Part shown: in pieces, positions 59,286 to 64,000 of the stretch | Numbering within the stretch: the first letter of the stretch is position 1 | Layout of the letters: each line of letters starts with the position of its first letter | Origin: Chitinophagaceae bacterium | GTDB lineage: Bacteria > Bacteroidota > Bacteroidia > Chitinophagales > UBA10324 | Length of the DNA stretch: 64,000 nt | NCBI GenBank assembly: GCA_947469485.1 | Contig: CANIPU010000002.1 | Coordinates: 62,001-126,000 of the forward strand | Reading direction: 5' to 3' | Translations under genes and position numbers: made by a program | Notes under the pieces: model-generated | The model's database searches: none | The model's input: only the letters and a program-made list of their open reading frames with translations | Told to the model about the DNA's origin: nothing

Positions 59286-59864
59286 ATGATAGCTGCAATG
59301 GCAATGACCGAAGAAAATAAAAAACAAGCAGGCGCTCAACGCTTTGGTTTGTATTTAGGTCTTGCAACAATTGCGATGCTCTTCACTGCGCTCACTAGTG
59401 CATATATTGTTCGACAAGGTGCAGGCAATTGGTTGTATGTAAAAATGCCACTTCAGTTTTGGATAAGCACAGCAATTATTATTTCAAGCAGTGTAGCTTT
59501 TTACTTTGCAAAAGCAGCGCATCGTTCTGCAAATATTTCTAAGTACAGAATGCTGGTTTGGTTAACTTTTGTTTTAGGAATTGCATTTATTATTTTTCAA
59601 TACATGGGATGGCTGGCAATTGCTAAAACCGGAATTTATATTGATGGAAATCCAGGGGGCTCATTCATTTATGTTATTTCAATGGTGCATGTTGTTCATG
59701 TAATACTAGGATTGGTACTTTTATCAATCGTTGCCATTCGCTCTACAATTAATTCTTACAATCCAGACCACATTCATAAAATTGGCTTGATGGCTACTTA
59801 CTGGCACTTTGTTGATTTTCTGTGGATTTATCTTTTCATTTTCTTCCAAATAAAATTCTTCTAA
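59286..59864 (+). CDS. Heme-copper oxidase subunit III family protein, copy 1
   Basis: RFGLYLGLATIAMLFTALTSAYIVRQG; MATYWHFVDFLWIYLFIFF. Confidence 0.9.
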   Translation: MIAAMAMTEENKKQAGAQRFGLYLGLATIAMLFTALTSAYIVRQGAGNWLYVKMPLQFWISTAIIISSSVAFYFAKAAHRSANISKYRMLVWLTFVLGIAFIIFQYMGWLAIAKTGIYIDGNPGGSFIYVISMVHVVHVILGLVLLSIVAIRSTINSYNPDHIHKIGLMATYWHFVDFLWIYLFIFFQIKFF

Positions 59865-59876
59865 ACATACACTCTG

Positions 59877-60542
59877 ATGGAAGCAACTCTTACAGCACCA
59901 ACCACAACAAAAAATTCCTGGAACGGAGGAGTCTCTCCGTTTAAGGTTAGTTGGGGAAAACTGATGATGTGGTATTTTCTGCTAGGCGATAGTTTTTCGT
60001 TCGCTTCATTTCTTGTAACATATGGCGCATTGCGTTTTAGTTACGATTCATGGCCTGTGCCAAATGAAGTATTTAAGTCTTTTCCATTTGTGGAACACGC
60101 AAATTGGCCTTTAATGTTTGTTAGTCTTATGACTTTCATTCTTATTATGAGTTCTGTTACAATGGTACTTGCAGTTCATTATGGAAATGCAGAAAAAGAT
60201 AAAAAGAAAGTTGCCATGTGGTTGTTCTTTACCATACTTGGTGGTATTGCTTTTTTAAGTTGTCAGGCATGGGAGTGGACTCACCTTATTGGAGAAGGAA
60301 TGGTAATGACCAGTAACCCATTTGGCGCAACAGCTTTCGGGTGGTTATTCTTTTGTATTACTGGTTTTCATGGTTTCCATGTACTTACCGGTGTAATAAT
60401 CAATTGCATTGTTTTAAGTAATGTAACCAGTGGAGTTTACGACCGAAAAGGTTCTTACGAAATGGTAGAGAAGTGCGGATTGTACTGGCACTTTGTTGAT
60501 CTGGTTTGGGTGTTCGTGTTCATGGCTTTTTACCTTCTTTAA
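59877..60542 (+). CDS. Cytochrome c oxidase subunit III, copy 2
   Basis: MMWYFLLGDSFSFASFLVTYGALRF; FHGFHVLTGVIINCIVL; GLYWHFVDLVWVFVFMAFYLL. Confidence 0.92.
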   Translation: MEATLTAPTTTKNSWNGGVSPFKVSWGKLMMWYFLLGDSFSFASFLVTYGALRFSYDSWPVPNEVFKSFPFVEHANWPLMFVSLMTFILIMSSVTMVLAVHYGNAEKDKKKVAMWLFFTILGGIAFLSCQAWEWTHLIGEGMVMTSNPFGATAFGWLFFCITGFHGFHVLTGVIINCIVLSNVTSGVYDRKGSYEMVEKCGLYWHFVDLVWVFVFMAFYLL

Positions 60543-60570
60543 TAATTAACGAATAGAAAAAATTTCAATC

Positions 60571-60888
60571 ATGTCAGCAGAAGCGCACGGTAATATGGTA
60601 AAGTTGATCTGGAGAACTTTCTGGATTATGTTAATTCTAACAATTGTGGAAGTTGTAGCAGCGATTTTTTATCCGCACGATATGAATCGCATGCCGTTAA
60701 ATATATTTTTCATAGTGATGAGTTTAACTAAAGCATTTTATATTGTTGGAACTTTCATGCACTTAAAATTTGAGGTAAAACACCTCATCATTACTATTTT
60801 AGTTCCGCTTATACTTTTATTATATACCATATGTATTTTCCTGGCTGAAGGAAGCAGTTGGCTCAATATGAAAAATACAATCTGGTAA
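60571..60888 (+). CDS. Cytochrome c oxidase subunit IV family protein
   Basis: WRTFWIMLILTIVEVVAAIFYP...MNRMPLNIFFIVMSLTKAFYIVGTFMHLKFE; synteny. Confidence 0.9.
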   Translation: MSAEAHGNMVKLIWRTFWIMLILTIVEVVAAIFYPHDMNRMPLNIFFIVMSLTKAFYIVGTFMHLKFEVKHLIITILVPLILLLYTICIFLAEGSSWLNMKNTIW

Positions 60889-61511
60889 TGAAAAAACCAT
60901 CCGCAGGATTAATTGCCGCGGCAATTATTCTGCTTGCACCTTTTGGTTTCTGGATTTACTATGATATTTATAAAACGCCGATGCTTTCGCCTAGGCTTAA
61001 AGAATATTATCAGGTTCCGTTTTTTAAATTAGTGAATCAATTAGGAGATACTGTTACATCTGATGATTTAAAAGGTTATGCATATGTAACTGATTTTTTC
61101 TTTGCAAGTTGTCCGGGAGTTTGCCCGAAGCTTAGCAATCACCTGAGTAAAATGCAGGAGAATTTTAAAGATGAACAGCGGATAAAATTTGTTTCCATCA
61201 CGGTTGATCCAATGAGGGATTCGGTTGCTGCTTTGAAAGCTTATTCAGAAAAATATAATGCAGTTGATACGAAGTGGTATTTTTTAACAGGAGTTAAGGA
61301 CACTATTTACAATCTGGCAGAGAAAGGTTTTAAAGTTCCGGTGGTTGAAGATGTAAATGGTGAAGAAGAATTCACTCACACCGACAGGATGGTGTTGGTT
61401 GATGGAACAGGAATGATACGCGGCTATTACAATGTTGTCGAAGACACCGTAATGGTTGACTCGCTTTATAATGATATTGAACGGCTGTTGATTGAAAAGC
61501 CGAAGTCGTAA
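60888..61511 (+). CDS. SCO1/SenC family copper chaperone
   Basis: FFFASCPGVCPKLSNHLSKMQ; KFVSITVDPMRDSVAALKAYSEKY; FTHTDRMVLVD. TAATG start/stop overlap; ATG at 60888 preferred over ORF start 60858. Confidence 0.93.
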   Translation: MKKPSAGLIAAAIILLAPFGFWIYYDIYKTPMLSPRLKEYYQVPFFKLVNQLGDTVTSDDLKGYAYVTDFFFASCPGVCPKLSNHLSKMQENFKDEQRIKFVSITVDPMRDSVAALKAYSEKYNAVDTKWYFLTGVKDTIYNLAEKGFKVPVVEDVNGEEEFTHTDRMVLVDGTGMIRGYYNVVEDTVMVDSLYNDIERLLIEKPKS

Positions 61512-61554
61512 ATTTTATCTTTAATCAGTTGTTTGTGTTTTAAATTTTATTAAA

Positions 61555-62082
61555 ATGAAAGAAAAAAAACTAAATATTTTTATTGGAATATTATCCATAG
61601 CAATTCCATTAGTAGTTGTTGCTTTATTCTATTTGAAGCCCCCGGATATAAAAATCGGGTTTGATATTTCCATTATTCCTGCATTCAATGCTTCGATCAA
61701 CTTCACAGTTTCATTATTGTTAATCGTTGGGTATGTGTTTATGAAGCAGAATAAAATTCAGTATCATAAATACACTATGATTACTGCTTTCTGCTTATCA
61801 AGTTTGTTTTTGATTTCGTATGTGGTGTATCATACGCTGGCGGTTGAAACACATTTTGGCGGCGAAGGTTGGATTCGTCCGGTTTATTTTTTATTACTAA
61901 TCACTCACATTGTTCTTGCGGCTGTAATTGTGCCCATGATTTTATTTACGCTCACGCGAGGCTTGCAGGAAAAATTTGATAAGCATCGCCGCATTGCAAA
62001 ATGGACTTGGCCTTTATGGCTATATGTATCTGTTACCGGAGTAATTGTTTATTTACTATTGTCACCTTATTACCAACATTAA
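61555..62082 (+). CDS. DUF420 family membrane protein (YozB-like, oxidase-associated)
   Basis: Four TM helices; IPAFNASINFTVSLLLIVGYVFMKQNKIQYHKYTM...SYVVYHTLAVETHFGG. Confidence 0.87.
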   Translation: MKEKKLNIFIGILSIAIPLVVVALFYLKPPDIKIGFDISIIPAFNASINFTVSLLLIVGYVFMKQNKIQYHKYTMITAFCLSSLFLISYVVYHTLAVETHFGGEGWIRPVYFLLLITHIVLAAVIVPMILFTLTRGLQEKFDKHRRIAKWTWPLWLYVSVTGVIVYLLLSPYYQH

Positions 62083-62175
62083 GTTGCACACTTAATATCT
62101 CAACCTTACTTTTGAGTTAATAATTAGAAAATAAAATCGATGACTCACCACTATAAATTGAAACCATGGATATAC

Positions 62176-62436
62176 ATGAGTAAAAAGGTCGTAATAATTT
62201 TTTTAACTGTTATTTTATTTACTATAATTCAATTCAATTTTGCTTCTGCGCAGTGTGCTTTATGTAAAGCTACCGTTGAAACTTCATTGCAGGAAGGAAA
62301 CACAAGTGCTGCCGGATTAAATGTTGGAATTTTATACTTGCTTATTATGCCTTATGCATTAATTGGCGGTTTAGGATACTGGTGGTACAGCAATAATAAA
62401 AAGAAGAAATTGCTCGAGACAAAATCGGTGGAGTAA
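62176..62436 (+). CDS. Small membrane protein with N-terminal CxxC after signal sequence
   Basis: MSKKVVIIFLTVILFTIIQFNFASAQCALCKATVETSLQEGNTSAAGLNVGILYLLIMPYALIGGLGYWWYSNNKKKK; ATG 62176 preferred over 62140. Confidence 0.7.
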   Translation: MSKKVVIIFLTVILFTIIQFNFASAQCALCKATVETSLQEGNTSAAGLNVGILYLLIMPYALIGGLGYWWYSNNKKKKLLETKSVE

Positions 62437-62464
62437 AAAATAGTAAATTCTACTTTGGTATTTG

Positions 62465-63151
62465 TTATTTAAAAATCTTATCGTCAACTCCTTTATTCAC
62501 TATATAGTTGCTGAATACAATAGTTATTTTACCTTTTTTGTTATCTTCTTTTTTTGAATCTTCAGTAGAAGATCCAAGATCAACAACCAAGGCTTTTGGT
62601 AGTTTGAATTTAGCTGTCTCGATTGTGAAGATAAGTTTGTCTGGTAAAGCGTAATTGGAATTTACTCCATAAAAATGTTCAATTTCCAAATTGCCATTGC
62701 TCCTTGTAGTGAGATGACTTTTTAATATCACACCCTTATTTGCATCTATCCAGAACTTACCCAGAATTAAATCAGCAGTATCACTATTTGGTATAACAGT
62801 GATAATTGAAGTATTAACTCCGTTAGTAATTACTGTTCCGGTCTTTATTGCTGAATAAGAACTTGTATCCTCAAGCATTGCCTGAATATTATTCGGATTT
62901 TGCTTTGGCAATAACATAATTCCTTCGGCCTTAACCTTAAATTTTTTTGGTTTCTTGAAATAAACTTTAGCCATTATGTCTTTCATCTTAACAAAAGATA
63001 CATCAAGATGAATACTCATATCGGCAGTGTAATCATTTACTTTATTGAAGTTTGTATTTACTTTATTAATGATTTGCGAAGCGGTTTGTGCTTCTGAATA
63101 ATTTGGAGAATTCAAAGTGATAAATAAAACGAGAAGAATAAAACGAATCAT
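62465..63151 (-). CDS. LolA-like outer-membrane lipoprotein carrier family protein
   Basis: Signal peptide MIRFILLVLFITLNSPNYSEAQTASQIINKVNTNFNKVNDYTADMSIHLDV; ATG 63151 removes the overlap with the upstream permease. Confidence 0.72.
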   Translation of the reverse strand: MIRFILLVLFITLNSPNYSEAQTASQIINKVNTNFNKVNDYTADMSIHLDVSFVKMKDIMAKVYFKKPKKFKVKAEGIMLLPKQNPNNIQAMLEDTSSYSAIKTGTVITNGVNTSIITVIPNSDTADLILGKFWIDANKGVILKSHLTTRSNGNLEIEHFYGVNSNYALPDKLIFTIETAKFKLPKALVVDLGSSTEDSKKEDNKKGKITIVFSNYIVNKGVDDKIFK

Positions 63152-63153
63152 AA

Positions 63154-63996
63154 TTAGCTGAGAATATCTTTTTTTATAAAACGATAATAAGTAACAGAAA
63201 GAAAACCGAAAATATATGCAAACATGATACAAATTGATTTTGTAATTGTTGAAGTTGATATCGGGTCCTGAAATAATTTTTGCCAAACTATCATGTGAGT
63301 TGTAAATAAAAAGGGTTTAATATTATTGAACAATGGAACATCAAGCGTTCCGACAATAGTGAAAATGATAATTACAGCCATGGTTGTTACAATGGGTACA
63401 ATGGAATTATCAGAAAAAGCGCTGAGCATTAACGAAAAAGTTGTTACGACTGAAAGACTTATAAATGCAACTGCACAAGCTGCAAAAAAGCGCCATAAAC
63501 ATTCTGACGAAGGAATGATTGAAATGTGGTCAGTGCTTAAAACCATTAAGTCGCCTGGCTTAAATATCCAAAGCCCAAAACCCAAAGCCAATCCGCCTAA
63601 CCAAATTACCAGAAGCAAAGTATAAAAACTTCCAGCGATTAACTTAGCTGTAATAATGTTGGCTCGTGAAATTGGTTTTGTTGCGAGTAATCGCATAGTG
63701 CCCGAAGAGGATTCACCAGAAAGCAAATCACCGGTAACCAAGGCAACCATCAGTGGCATTTGTACAATCAGTGTTTGCAGAATGATGTAAGTGATTAAAT
63801 ATCCGTTCAGAATATTTCCTTGAATTGAAAAGTTTGTTTCAAGTTGTTGAATCAGAAATGTGAGGTAAGTTTTTCCATCAACATAAAGAGCCAGTTGGAA
63901 AATAAATACCAGAATAGCGATAGCAACAAAACCAATGTAACTGCGTGGCCGTGAAAATATTTTATTCAACTCAACTTTCAGTAAACGATATACCAT
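63154..63996 (-). CDS. ABC transporter permease (ABC-2 type)
   Basis: LLKVELNKIFSRPRSYIGFVAIAILVFIFQ; LVTGDLLSGESSSGTMRLLATKPISRANIITAKLIAGSFYTLLLV. Confidence 0.9.
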   Translation of the reverse strand: MVYRLLKVELNKIFSRPRSYIGFVAIAILVFIFQLALYVDGKTYLTFLIQQLETNFSIQGNILNGYLITYIILQTLIVQMPLMVALVTGDLLSGESSSGTMRLLATKPISRANIITAKLIAGSFYTLLLVIWLGGLALGFGLWIFKPGDLMVLSTDHISIIPSSECLWRFFAACAVAFISLSVVTTFSLMLSAFSDNSIVPIVTTMAVIIIFTIVGTLDVPLFNNIKPFLFTTHMIVWQKLFQDPISTSTITKSICIMFAYIFGFLSVTYYRFIKKDILS

Positions 63997-64000
63997 AATC

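Overview
This is an AT-rich chromosomal window that looks like Bacteroidota: T9SS sorting domains, gliding-motility C-terminal domains, TAnnTTTG-type promoter words, and an alternative complex III (ACIII)/caa3-type respiratory operon. All calls come from reading the sequence and the supplied translations; no searches were run. Main blocks: (1) 1885-14324 (-), a compact surface-sugar operon. It has a CDP-3,6-dideoxyhexose branch (rfbF, rfbG, rfbH), an SDR, an acetolactate-synthase-like TPP enzyme (YerE-like), two tandem FdtA/QdtA-type cupins, a MaoC-type hydratase, a WecD-like GNAT, an FdtB-like aminotransferase, two GtrB/ArnC-like GT2s and an acyltransferase 3. (2) 16230-30798, T9SS-secreted proteins, including an N-formylglutamate-amidohydrolase-like protein with FN3 repeats and two paralogous choice-of-anchor-L proteins, together with sucA and two class-V PLP enzymes. 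(3) 32754-38857, a Wzy/Wzz/Wzx polysaccharide locus with FkbM and GT4. (4) tnaA, a degenerate-looking tRNA-Lys(CTT), and atpD-atpC. (5) 42858-45635, a small ORF coupled to an AlkP-phosphohydrolase/TPR/sulfotransferase fusion protein. (6) 47150-62436, the ACIII (actABCDEF) plus cytochrome c oxidase and assembly operon. (7) A LolA-like protein and an ABC permease at the right edge. I saw no CRISPR array, insertion sequence or prophage. The best candidates for something undescribed are the mixed branched-dideoxysugar/Fuc3N-type operon and the phosphohydrolase-TPR-sulfotransferase fusion with its small upstream partner.
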